From IMG/VR virus record IMGVR_UViG_3300010389_000004, positions 1 to 64,000 of that record: a DNA stretch of 64,000 nucleotides; one strand, given 5' to 3'. Positions within the stretch are counted from its first letter, which is position 1, and the number at the start of each line of letters is the position of its first letter. Below the pieces are notes generated by a model. It had not been told where the DNA came from, did no database searches, and worked only from the letters and a program-made list of their open reading frames with translations. The position numbers and the translations under genes were made by a program. Shown in pieces: positions 36,224 to 43,857 of this stretch. Origin of the DNA: a virus.

Positions 36224-36847
36224 TTAGCTCTGATCCGAATCCGTCTTCTTCTTCGCCTTCTTCGGAACTTCCTTGCCCTTCTCCGCGTCCATCGGCTCGT
36301 TCGTCGGCAGCGCCTCCTCGTCCGTCGTCTCCTCGCTCTTCTTCTTCTTCGGAAGCGCCTGAGCGAAAAGTTTTCCCAGGCTGCCAGACCCCTTGAAGTT
36401 GACTTCGTAGACAGCCTTGGCGAGTCCCACAACGTCGTCGATCAAGAGATCGGAACTGTCCGAAGTAAACGCCTTCTCATCGAGCACAACGTACTCGCCA
36501 GCGTCAGTCACCGTGGCCAGAACCAGCGCTCGCGTGAACGCAGATTCTTCCTCGCTGATGAGATCCAGAACGACTTCCGCGAGGTTGATCGGGTCAAGAC
36601 CCTCAGACCCCTCGCTGAACTGCTGGAGGACGCCCTGCTCCTTCAGGCGCCCAAGGATCTTCTTGAGATCCTTCGCCACGTTCATGGCAGTACGATAAGT
36701 GTACTCCTGCACCATGACCGAGCGATCGCCGGAAAGTTTGACGACCTGGTTGTTTGCTCCTGCAATCTTGCGCATGAATTTGCTCCCTACGACCTTCAGA
36801 TAAAAGTGCGCCCTGCTCAGGGCCACCAGAAGTGAAACCCAAACCAT
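36224..36847 (-). CDS. Tail assembly chaperone (G-type)
   Basis: First tail-assembly chaperone, lying between the tail-tube gene and the tape measure, the standard siphovirus place. Two starts are credible: ATG 36847 (207 aa; AGGAG six bases upstream) and ATG 36775 (183 aa; GGGAG seven bases upstream). The protein is helical and acidic, ending in a Lys/Glu-rich tail (KKKKSEETTDEE, later KKAKKKTDSDQS). The slippery heptamer at 36371-36377 lies before this tail, so most ribosomes make this protein and a fraction shift to make the fusion. An intrinsic terminator lies 34 bases before ATG 36847, which would lower its expression relative to the tail tube. Confidence 0.85.
   Translation of the reverse strand: MVWVSLLVALSRAHFYLKVVGSKFMRKIAGANNQVVKLSGDRSVMVQEYTYRTAMNVAKDLKKILGRLKEQGVLQQFSEGSEGLDPINLAEVVLDLISEEESAFTRALVLATVTDAGEYVVLDEKAFTSDSSDLLIDDVVGLAKAVYEVNFKGSGSLGKLFAQALPKKKKSEETTDEEALPTNEPMDAEKGKEVPKKAKKKTDSDQS
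36371..36377 (-). promoter_or_regulatory. Programmed -1 ribosomal frameshift site GGGAAAA
   Basis: On the minus strand the heptamer reads G GGA AAA in the frame of the upstream chaperone gene, a perfect X XXY YYZ slippery site. It sits about 50 codons before the zero-frame stop (36224-36226), and the -1 frame is open from here through to 35697. This matches the lambda G/GT arrangement, which uses GGGAAAG. Confidence 0.85.
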
Positions 36848-36880
36848 AGAGTTCTCCTCACAGGGCTGCGCTTATACTAG

Positions 36881-36909
36881 AAAAGGCTCCCCAATCTGGG
36901 GAGCCTTTT
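36881..36909 (-). terminator. Terminator between tail-tube and chaperone genes
   Basis: AAAAGGCTCCCCA and its exact complement (13 bp, arms 36881-36893 and 36897-36909) flank a 3-nt loop. Because the arms end in A4/T4 it can act on either strand. On the minus strand it falls after the abundant tail-tube gene and before the low-level chaperone gene, a sensible place for partial termination. Confidence 0.85.
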
Positions 36910-36935
36910 CTCATTACCGACTTCTAGTCCAAAGA

Positions 36936-38150
36936 CTAGATGCAGGCGCCTTGCGGATCCACAAAGGTACCGAAGTGACGCTTGAGCAGGTGGAACGTGC
37001 CCCGTCGACCAAGGCCGTCGGTGAGGATCTTGAAGGTCATCGCGGCCTTCGCAAACGAGGTAGGATCAGCGGTCAGAGCACCGTTGATACCCGCGGAGGT
37101 GCGGTAGAACTGGTACGCGCACTGCGGGCCAGAAACACTGAGGATCTGGATTTGCAGAGCACCCTCGATCGTCGAACCGTCTTGCAGCGAGTACGAGCAG
37201 GCTTCCCGCTCGAAGCTGTAGTCAATTCGCACCGTCGAACCACTCGGGATCGCACCACCGGCGACGCGAGTGATGGTGGTTTGGGTAGTAGCCACCGCAC
37301 CACTAAAGGTGTGAGAGGCACTCGCTGCCATGTCAGCAATCAGCTCAGTGCCGGTAACAGCCAGCGGTGCAGGATTGACACCATCGCGGGTGCGGTAGGA
37401 GATGTCCAGATCAGCACCGGTCGATTCCGCGAAGAACGGGGAGTTCAGCTCGTTGATCGCAGCGGCGATCGACGCGGCAAGGTTCGTGGCGTTCGTGGCA
37501 GTGGCGCCGTCGTCGAACTCCGTACCGCAGGTCAACGTGTAGATCGTACCGTTCGGGTGAGTCAAGACAAGCGTCTGACCCGCCGTACAGGTAGCGCCCG
37601 CCACAGTGATTTGGGTGACGGCCGAACTCGTGCCCTCGTTCGCAGCAGTGACCGTGTAGTCCGTGGTGAGGTTGTATTCCACGTCACCCGTTTCGTTTGT
37701 GACGCGGAGGACAGTTGCGCCACGATAGATGATCACACCGTCGAAGATACCCTCACGGGCTTGACTCGCAAAGTTCGTCGCCGTGGTGCCGGTGAGCGTG
37801 ACGGTTGCGCCCTCATAGAGGACAACCATGTTGCTGTTACCAGCGGTACGGTTGGTGATGGTTTGCGAGCGGAACAGAAGCTCCAGGTTACGACGAACGA
37901 TCTCAGTGAGACCAAGGCCGATTTCACCATTCAGCTTCGTCACCACACGGTGGACGGCGGACTGAATACCCTCGCGGGCAGAGTCCTTCTCCAAGTAGTC
38001 TTCACTGAGGTCGATCGAGAGGTCTTCGATATCACCCAGCTCAAACGGGTTCGTAGCGCCGTCGGGCGTGAACCAAGCGGAAATCCGCGAAGGCAACATG
38101 TAGTTGGTCTTCGAGTGCGGAGAATTCACAGTTTTGGATTGTGCAGGCAT
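36936..38150 (-). CDS. Major tail tube protein
   Basis: A 404-aa protein placed directly before the tail chaperones and tape measure, the conserved position of the siphovirus major tail protein. The N-terminal and C-terminal regions look like one tube fold. The middle (about residues 170-260) carries an inserted Ala/Thr/Gly-rich module with a helix like TNATNLAASIAAAINELN followed by beta-strands. This type of insertion is common in phage tail proteins and may protrude from the tube surface. AGGAG lies eight bases upstream. Absence of a sheath gene next to it supports a non-contractile tail. Confidence 0.8.
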   Translation of the reverse strand: MPAQSKTVNSPHSKTNYMLPSRISAWFTPDGATNPFELGDIEDLSIDLSEDYLEKDSAREGIQSAVHRVVTKLNGEIGLGLTEIVRRNLELLFRSQTITNRTAGNSNMVVLYEGATVTLTGTTATNFASQAREGIFDGVIIYRGATVLRVTNETGDVEYNLTTDYTVTAANEGTSSAVTQITVAGATCTAGQTLVLTHPNGTIYTLTCGTEFDDGATATNATNLAASIAAAINELNSPFFAESTGADLDISYRTRDGVNPAPLAVTGTELIADMAASASHTFSGAVATTQTTITRVAGGAIPSGSTVRIDYSFEREACSYSLQDGSTIEGALQIQILSVSGPQCAYQFYRTSAGINGALTADPTSFAKAAMTFKILTDGLGRRGTFHLLKRHFGTFVDPQGACI

Positions 38151-38171
38151 GTCTGCTACTCCTTCATGTTT

Positions 38172-38789
38172 TCATGCGTTTCTGGTGTAAAGAACCGCAA
38201 CTCTGAAAGAGAAGACTGCTCGACCATTTTCCTGGATTTGATCAAGCGAAGGCTCAGTCGATCGGGTGGCCCTATGCACTACCACGTCCACAGAATTACT
38301 AACCACCGTCTCTTCTGCATCCTCGCTATGTCTGCCCAGGTTATCCCGGGTGATCATCCAGCTTTGGTTCTGGAACAGGCTCCATAAGCGTAGAGCTGCT
38401 GTCTTTGCGAGCTGGGGTGAAGTACCTGACACCGCAATTCGCACGGCTCCCTCCCGTTGAGGATCACTGTGGGAGCCGGAGAAGGAGTAACTGCTGCCGT
38501 CGTCGTAGACACCAACGATTACCCCATAGGTTTCATGCTGGTCGGCATTCACCTCGTCAGTCAAGATGGAAAACAGGTTTTTACCCAACTCCAAAGAAAC
38601 GGGGGCGGAGAGGTTCTTGGATTTCGCACCCGGATCTCCAGGACGCTCGATCGGGAAGTAGAGCGCGTTGAGGAACAACGCCACGCAATCAGAGAGCAAC
38701 TGCGTCGCCGGCGGCGTCTCGGGGATCACGCTATCCAGCGTAACCCGCAAGGCGTGTATCTGACCTTTGGTAAACCCAGACTCTGCCAT
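38172..38789 (-). CDS. Putative tail terminator protein
   Basis: A 205-aa protein immediately upstream of the tail-tube gene, the usual place of the lambda gpU-like tail terminator that caps the tube and joins it to the head. The start is ATG 38789, overlapping the upstream stop (TAATG) with GGTGG nearby; a GTG nine bases earlier is also open. It is mixed alpha/beta with no membrane helix. The role is taken from synteny and size, since no family motif is clear. Confidence 0.55.
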   Translation of the reverse strand: MAESGFTKGQIHALRVTLDSVIPETPPATQLLSDCVALFLNALYFPIERPGDPGAKSKNLSAPVSLELGKNLFSILTDEVNADQHETYGVIVGVYDDGSSYSFSGSHSDPQREGAVRIAVSGTSPQLAKTAALRLWSLFQNQSWMITRDNLGRHSEDAEETVVSNSVDVVVHRATRSTEPSLDQIQENGRAVFSFRVAVLYTRNA

Positions 38790-39232
38790 TACTTCCACCT
38801 GCTGTACAAGTCGGCGACGGGGCCGGCGTCGGATTCGTCAATATCTGACTGCGGGGCGTTGTCTGAAATGCGGTCGTTGGTGCGGTTTGCTTTTTGGCTA
38901 AGCTTCACCAAGGTGAACTCCTTGGTACTCGCTGCACCAAGGGCGGTCTCCTCAACCTTCTCGTCTTTCACCAGGTAGAACTCAGTAGGGCGGTGATTGA
39001 AGACCAGCACATCCCCCACACGGACTCGATCTTTCAGCAACCTCGTGTGAAAGATCGCCAGAGCATCGCGCATGTAGTAGGTGTCCTTATCGGTGTACAC
39101 CCTGCGGGAGGAATCCTCAAACCAGCAGGGGATACCCACTACAGCCTCTTCCTGCGTCTTCTCAAGATCAGCGAACTGAGAGGCCGCGACGGTCTTGGCA
39201 GGAATGATTCGACGTAGTGAATGGCGGTGCAT
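38789..39232 (-). CDS. Putative head-tail completion protein
   Basis: A 147-aa protein between the head-tail connector genes and the tail terminator candidate. The central part (KDRVRVGDVLVFNHRPTEFYLVKDE) is beta-rich, like the small barrel of head-closure or stopper proteins. The ends are charged and probably flexible. GGGAAG lies before the ATG. The assignment as a stopper or neck protein rests on order and size. Confidence 0.5.
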   Translation of the reverse strand: MHRHSLRRIIPAKTVAASQFADLEKTQEEAVVGIPCWFEDSSRRVYTDKDTYYMRDALAIFHTRLLKDRVRVGDVLVFNHRPTEFYLVKDEKVEETALGAASTKEFTLVKLSQKANRTNDRISDNAPQSDIDESDAGPVADLYSRWK

Positions 39233-39234
39233 AG

Positions 39235-40080
39235 CTACTTCCCAACAATGATTTTACGGAGAGCGCTAACCCCTCCCAAAACACCACCTGTGATTGCCGC
39301 AGCGACAGCAGCCGGCGCCGCCCCCATACCAATGAGGACAGGCGTGGCAACCAAGGCCATGATCTTCAGGTTGTCAACGACGCCGGCAATCCTGATGGTG
39401 CCGTTGATTGAGATACGGATGTTCCTGCGAAGCCGGCCCAGGATTTTCAGGTTCTCGGAAACCTTGCGCTCCTGGGTTTGGAGATTCTGCATTGCTTCCC
39501 GCACTGCCTTTTTGCGCATGGCTATATCACGGGCTACCGCCTGCGCTAATTGCTCGATTTTCTGAGCGTAGTCCTCATCAGACCCTTTGGTAATTGCGTC
39601 GTTGATGATGTCGTCAAGCTCAGAAGTCGCGTCATCCAGACCGTCGTCGAACTTCTTCAGCCCACGCTCCAGCTTGGAGATGGTCGAATCGTACTTGCCG
39701 AGAACAGCCTCAATCTGCTTCGCGTGCTCGTCGACCACATCGAGCTTCCGTTGCTCAGCCATCGTCAGCTCGCGCTGCTTGTATGCCCCGCTGGGGTCAA
39801 CTTCGCTGAGCTTCACAAGACGTCCGTCGTGCCGGACAGTGATTTCCCGCTCCAGCTTGTTCTTCTTGGCATTGCTCCCCTGGCGGCCTTTCAAGTCCTT
39901 TTGGATCTCGCGGTCAGTTGCGTAGAGGATGTCCACATAGTCCTCAACAGCGTCAACCATCTTGTCGCGGGAATCACGCAAATCCTCATTGAGTTGCTTC
40001 ACCATGTCAGCAACGTCAGTGACGGCCTGTGCTTGAGACTCCAGGTCATTCTGGATCTTCTTGATCCGCTCTTTGGACAT
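39235..40080 (-). CDS. Coiled-coil protein with C-terminal membrane-like segment
   Basis: A 281-aa protein. Residues 1-225 are mostly charged heptad-rich helix. The last 55 residues hold a hydrophobic Ala/Gly-rich stretch (LVATPVLIGMGAAPAAVAAAITGGVLGGV) that could span a membrane. The layout is like the paralogous proteins at 42209-42994 and 43034-43807, although sequence similarity is not obvious. It lies among head-tail joining genes. A protein carried in the virion and delivered into the host membrane is possible; that is inference. GAGG lies five bases upstream of the ATG. Confidence 0.65.
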   Translation of the reverse strand: MSKERIKKIQNDLESQAQAVTDVADMVKQLNEDLRDSRDKMVDAVEDYVDILYATDREIQKDLKGRQGSNAKKNKLEREITVRHDGRLVKLSEVDPSGAYKQRELTMAEQRKLDVVDEHAKQIEAVLGKYDSTISKLERGLKKFDDGLDDATSELDDIINDAITKGSDEDYAQKIEQLAQAVARDIAMRKKAVREAMQNLQTQERKVSENLKILGRLRRNIRISINGTIRIAGVVDNLKIMALVATPVLIGMGAAPAAVAAAITGGVLGGVSALRKIIVGK

Positions 40081-40082
40081 GA

Positions 40083-40916
40083 CTACCTCGGGAAACTACG
40101 TCCGGTAACAGCTAGCCACGGTCGCAGAAGTTGTCGTGCCTCAACGCAGATGTTCTGCTGCGTCGCACGCGCGAGGTCAAAGCTCTCGCTAGACCTCCCG
40201 ATCTGCACTCCCGTGAGTCCTTGAGCCTGCATGTTCATGCGGCTCTGCCAGTCATTCCCAACCTCCTCTTGGCGCAGTCGGAACAAGGCTTGCACAACAC
40301 AGGCTTGCTTGACTTCTGGTGGGATGAGTTCAAGCAGTGAGGCAAATACGTTGTAGGGTTGGTCGCTACCCATCGCTCGTGGGAACTGGCGCTGCCCATG
40401 AGTCCACTCCAGCGCGTAGAACGTCAGTCGAGACCCAATGAACATCTCCGTGTCGATGTCGTCAGAGGCTGTAACCAGCGCTCGAAGAGATCTGCCGGCG
40501 TCAAGGCCTGTGAGTCGTTCCCAGTCCTCCCACTCCATGCGAGTCTGCATGTAGCTCGTGGCGTAAGCCATATCTGCATACGGCTCTCGACCGTCGGGCA
40601 CTGTGGGGGAAAAGCCGGCGCCGAAGGAGAACTGCTCGAACCAGGTGTAGGTATTCCCGCCGAATTGCCCAATGAACTTGAAGAACCCATGCGTCCCTGG
40701 GTAGGACACACCAGCATCCTCGGGGTCAACCAGGTAGTCAGCGATCGAGTATGTATAGCTGTCGTCTTCTAAGGTCTGCGTAATTCCAGCAGGATAGACA
40801 AGCTCGTCCTGCTTTTGCAGCAACGCATTCAACACCTCTACCGTCAACGACGACAGCATCACCCCCTTACCGGTAGTGGGGTGGTAGAGTTGGGAAGTAA
40901 CGCTGACGTTCGGCAT
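40083..40916 (-). CDS. Head-tail adaptor-like protein
   Basis: A 277-aa protein. The second half carries the pattern of phage head-tail adaptors of the gp6/gp15-like or DnaT-like kind: LRALVTASDDIDTEMFIGS, then LEWTHGQRQFPRA, then IPPEVKQACVVQALF. In these, helices pack as a ring below the portal. The first 120 aa are different and beta-rich, with a Phe-rich piece (GFFKFIGQFGG), so it is longer than usual adaptors. Its place between capsid and tail genes fits a connector role. Confidence 0.6.
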   Translation of the reverse strand: MPNVSVTSQLYHPTTGKGVMLSSLTVEVLNALLQKQDELVYPAGITQTLEDDSYTYSIADYLVDPEDAGVSYPGTHGFFKFIGQFGGNTYTWFEQFSFGAGFSPTVPDGREPYADMAYATSYMQTRMEWEDWERLTGLDAGRSLRALVTASDDIDTEMFIGSRLTFYALEWTHGQRQFPRAMGSDQPYNVFASLLELIPPEVKQACVVQALFRLRQEEVGNDWQSRMNMQAQGLTGVQIGRSSESFDLARATQQNICVEARQLLRPWLAVTGRSFPR

Positions 40917-40927
40917 GGGATCCCTAC

Positions 40928-41644
40928 CTACTCGACTGTTGCGCCCTCAGCGCCGGTTTCCCCAGGCTGGGTCTCCTCAACGGGGACACCATCCTCCTCA
41001 AGAGTCTCTCCCGATCGAGCCTTGTCTTGTGATGCCAGCGCCTCAACCGGCGTGGGGATCGTGCTGCCAGGGACAAGCCGCGGGTCGGGGAGACGCGGCG
41101 AGTCGGAGATCCACTTGATGAGGCTACTGGTGAGGTCAGAGTCATTAGCGGTCGTGACAACACCGCGCCCGGGATACATCAACCCCTTGGTCTCCTCTTT
41201 GTCGTCCACCACGACCTGCCCGTCAGAGCGGAGCAGGATAGCACGAGGACCGCGATAGCCGTCCTCAGTGTTGAGTTCCCAGTCCTTACAGAAGCGGAAA
41301 TCCGTGGAGAGCGTGGCACCGCAGAGAAGACTGATAGCGGCTTTCGCTGCTTCCTGCCATGAGGTGTACGAGGTCGAGCAATGCCCGTCCACGCCCGGCA
41401 CGTCTTTCAAGATTGACCAGGCGCCGTCCGTGTCAAAAACGTAGGCGTGTTTCATCCGGTCAAACTGGACAGAGAAGCCCACGTCGAACTTGCGGTCTGC
41501 TTGGGTGGTAGACTCAACCTCTGAGCGAAAATGGACGTGATCCATTACCCAGTACGCTGAGTATTCCTTCCCATCGTTGCCCTTGATGCTGGCGTACTTG
41601 GAAGGAACGTCGACAGGAACCAGGTTATCCGTCAGGAAGCTCAT
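40928..41644 (-). CDS. Unknown structural-region protein
   Basis: A 238-aa protein, not recognised. The first 150 aa look like a compact mixed fold with several Trp and Cys. The C-terminal 60 aa are Glu/Pro/Gly-rich (GETLEEDGVPVEETQPGETG) and likely disordered. AGGAG lies six bases before the ATG. It is encoded between a coiled-coil protein and the head-tail adaptor-like protein. Confidence 0.65.
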   Translation of the reverse strand: MSFLTDNLVPVDVPSKYASIKGNDGKEYSAYWVMDHVHFRSEVESTTQADRKFDVGFSVQFDRMKHAYVFDTDGAWSILKDVPGVDGHCSTSYTSWQEAAKAAISLLCGATLSTDFRFCKDWELNTEDGYRGPRAILLRSDGQVVVDDKEETKGLMYPGRGVVTTANDSDLTSSLIKWISDSPRLPDPRLVPGSTIPTPVEALASQDKARSGETLEEDGVPVEETQPGETGAEGATVE

Positions 41645-41647
41645 ACT

Positions 41648-42205
41648 TTACTCCTTCAAGAGAGCGTCGATCTTTTCCGACTCCTTGTCGTAAGTTCGCT
41701 CCCAACCTTCGATTTCGCGCTTGACGTATGTTACCCGCGCACTGAACTTATCCAAAAGGGAAGTCACCTCTTTCCGTGCTTCCTCGCCTTTCTTACGCAA
41801 GGCTTCTTGCTCGTCGTCGGGAAGATCCTTGACCGAGCGGGTGTCGTACAGCAACAGCTCCTTCCCCCTCATTTTCAGGAAGGGCTCAGAGAGACGCGCG
41901 AATATCCGCTCGATGAGGTTCAGATCGCGCTTGGTGCTGAGTTCCTTGGCTTCGTCTTCCAACCGCTCGTACTGATCAATGATCTTGAGCAGAGGCCGGC
42001 GCGATGCAAAACGGTTGGGGATATTGCTGTAGAGGTAGTCGGCCGAGACCCTGGCGATCTTCATCCGGTCGGTGAGTTCTTTTACCTCAATATCCCACGC
42101 GTGCTTGGTGGCTGAGTCAGCACGCAGCATACCGCGGAGAGTTTTCAAGTGTCTCTCCGCGGTATTCGCCGCTGCACGGACTATCTGTACCTGTCTGGCT
42201 GCCAC
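41648..42205 (-). CDS. Helical coiled-coil protein
   Basis: A 185-aa almost fully helical, highly charged protein starting at GTG 42205 with GGGGAG eight bases upstream. Heptad-like runs cover most of its length (for example ERLEDEAKELSTKRDLNLIERI). There is no hydrophobic segment. It follows the two paralogous membrane coiled-coil proteins and may act with them. Function unknown. Confidence 0.65.
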   Translation of the reverse strand: MAARQVQIVRAAANTAERHLKTLRGMLRADSATKHAWDIEVKELTDRMKIARVSADYLYSNIPNRFASRRPLLKIIDQYERLEDEAKELSTKRDLNLIERIFARLSEPFLKMRGKELLLYDTRSVKDLPDDEQEALRKKGEEARKEVTSLLDKFSARVTYVKREIEGWERTYDKESEKIDALLKE

Positions 42206-42208
42206 CGT

Positions 42209-42994
42209 TTAGTCTCCCCAGTTGATTCTCTTCACTTGCGCGACCAGTTCGGCGTGCAAGGCTTCCGTGCGAGAGAAGGACGCATCCAAGAGCTTCTTCT
42301 TCTTCTTCTTCTTACCGAGATCTTCAAGCACTCGATCAAGCGCCTTGGCTTCCTTCTCTGCCTCACTCAGCTTGCGCTCTGCCGCACGGACCTCGGCTTG
42401 ATCCTCGGGGTCCGCCGCATCCAAAGGGTCTTTGAACTTCCCAGCCACCTCGCTTCGGTGCCAGTCGTGGACCCGCCCAACGATCATCCCGCCGACAACG
42501 AGTATAGCCCCAAACCCAAGAAACGTTTTCAACCCCACTGAGAAAGCTGCTGCTGCTGTCTTCCCCGCAGCTATGGCCGCTTTCTCCAACAGCGCAGACG
42601 AGACTAAGGTAGTCGCAGCCCCCGCGATCGCCGCGGTGTACAAACCCCAGTGCCGGAGTATGTAGGGCTCCATGTCGGAAATCTCTCGGGCGTACTTGGA
42701 CGCTGACTCAGCTACTGCGGAAAGCTGTGCAGCTTTCGTTTCAGCCCCGCTTGCAGAAGAAGTCTTGGGCAGGTGATCCAAAATACGATCGGCTTCCTTG
42801 CGGACCCTTTCAAACGCGTCAGCCAGGTCATCCACGTTGTAGGACCAAGCCTTCTTAGCTGTCGCGTGATCCAGCTTAGCCTGCTTGATCGACTGGTCGA
42901 TCTCGCGCATTTCCTTTTTGGCCTTATTGAAGGCATTGTCAATGTCGTTGAGATCCTTATTCAGATCTCGTTCATCGTAAGAAAACCAACCCAT
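42209..42994 (-). CDS. Coiled-coil membrane-like protein, paralogue B
   Basis: A 261-aa protein sharing its first 37 residues (MGWFSYDERDLNKDLNDID and following) almost exactly with the neighbour at 43034-43807. It also shares the segment KKAWSYNVDDLA, a pair of Ala/Gly-rich hydrophobic helices in the middle (about 115-165), and a C-terminal coiled coil with KLSEAEKEAKALDRVLEDLGK. A run of seven lysines replaces four in the paralogue. It starts after AGGAGAAATC, identical to the paralogue. The pair arose by tandem duplication. Candidates are virion membrane proteins or lysis/exclusion factors; none can be proved from sequence. Confidence 0.75.
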   Translation of the reverse strand: MGWFSYDERDLNKDLNDIDNAFNKAKKEMREIDQSIKQAKLDHATAKKAWSYNVDDLADAFERVRKEADRILDHLPKTSSASGAETKAAQLSAVAESASKYAREISDMEPYILRHWGLYTAAIAGAATTLVSSALLEKAAIAAGKTAAAAFSVGLKTFLGFGAILVVGGMIVGRVHDWHRSEVAGKFKDPLDAADPEDQAEVRAAERKLSEAEKEAKALDRVLEDLGKKKKKKKLLDASFSRTEALHAELVAQVKRINWGD

Positions 42995-43007
42995 GATTTC
43001 TCCTTCT
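42885..43007. repeat. 123-bp duplicated segment, copy 1
   Basis: This segment covers the start and upstream ribosome site of the gene at 42209-42994. It matches 43698-43820 at 121 of 123 positions. Both differences are in codons near the start (AGATCC/AGGTCC and AGATCT/AGGTCT on the plus strand). The rest of the two genes has diverged much more, so this end has been kept alike by recent duplication or gene conversion. Confidence 0.9.
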
Positions 43008-43033
43008 AGGGAGCGTGCGAACTGATGGAGTGT

Positions 43034-43807
43034 TTACTCGTCCCAGTTGGCTTTCTTGGCTTGGGACACCAGAGCGGAGTGCAGAGACTCCATGCGCGTG
43101 AACGCGGCGTCCAAGAGCTTCTTCTTCTTGCCGAGGTCTTCCACCACGCGGTCGAGTTCCTTGGCTTCCTTCTCTGCTTCGGAGAGCTTCTTCTCAGCCT
43201 CGCGGGTTTTCGACTGCTCCAACGGATCGAGAGCTTTCAAAGGGTCTTTGAACTCCTTGGTGACGGTGTTCTTCACCCAGTCCCAAAAGCGTCCGCCCAC
43301 CATCGACAGACCAATAGCTACCGGAGCGGCTGCGATCATCGCGCCAGTGCCGATAGCAAGAGCACCCGCAGCCGAAGCCCCGAGAGCTGCTACGACCTGG
43401 CCGACTTGAAGACCCACGGCTACCGAATTCGAAGCACCCGACACTGCGCCGAGTAGCAACGTCCAGTGACGAATGAGGCGAGGCTCCAATTCAGAAACCT
43501 GCTTCGCGTAGTCTTGAGCTGACTTCGCCACCGTCGCCAACTGAGAGGCCTTATCAGCAAGGTCAGACTTGCCGGATTTGTCCATTTTGCTTTGGATGCG
43601 TTCGGCCTCATCCACAACGTCCTTGAAGGCTCTCGCCAAGTCATCCACGTTGTAGGACCAAGCCTTCTTGGAAGAACTCGAATTCAGCTTGGCGCCTTTG
43701 ATCGACTGGTCGATCTCGCGCATTTCCTTTTTGGCCTTATTGAAGGCATTGTCAATGTCGTTGAGGTCCTTATTCAGGTCTCGTTCATCGTAAGAAAACC
43801 AACCCAT
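43034..43807 (-). CDS. Coiled-coil membrane-like protein, paralogue A
   Basis: A 257-aa protein and upstream member of a tandem pair with 42209-42994. Order of parts: nearly identical N-terminal helix (1-37), KKAWSYNVDDLA (about 47-58), a divergent coiled coil, two hydrophobic Ala/Gly-rich helices (about 118-165, for example GTGAMIAAAPVAIGLSMVGG), FKDPL-LDP linker, and a C-terminal coiled coil. AGGAG lies five bases before the ATG. A homing-endonuclease gene lies just upstream. The two hydrophobic helices suggest insertion into a membrane or a hydrophobic assembly. Confidence 0.75.
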   Translation of the reverse strand: MGWFSYDERDLNKDLNDIDNAFNKAKKEMREIDQSIKGAKLNSSSSKKAWSYNVDDLARAFKDVVDEAERIQSKMDKSGKSDLADKASQLATVAKSAQDYAKQVSELEPRLIRHWTLLLGAVSGASNSVAVGLQVGQVVAALGASAAGALAIGTGAMIAAAPVAIGLSMVGGRFWDWVKNTVTKEFKDPLKALDPLEQSKTREAEKKLSEAEKEAKELDRVVEDLGKKKKLLDAAFTRMESLHSALVSQAKKANWDE

Positions 43808-43820
43808 GATTTCTCCTTCT
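43698..43820. repeat. 123-bp duplicated segment, copy 2
   Basis: Partner of 42885-43007, 813 bp away, in the same orientation, with two mismatches. Recombination between these copies would delete one paralogue and leave a fused gene, so copy number may vary among relatives. Confidence 0.9.
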
Positions 43821-43857
43821 TTGGAACTACAGTGGGTCGGTGCCCACGGTGACTACC

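Noticed and set aside
35935-36432. Arg-rich frame overlapping the two tail chaperones
   Set aside because: It is the third frame of the GAAGAA-rich region; the zero and -1 frames explain the DNA and the frameshift.
36951-38387. Long open frame on the plus strand opposite the tail-tube gene (478 codons)
   Set aside because: No ribosome site, Arg-rich composition typical of antisense readings, and the minus-strand gene has synteny and a good start.
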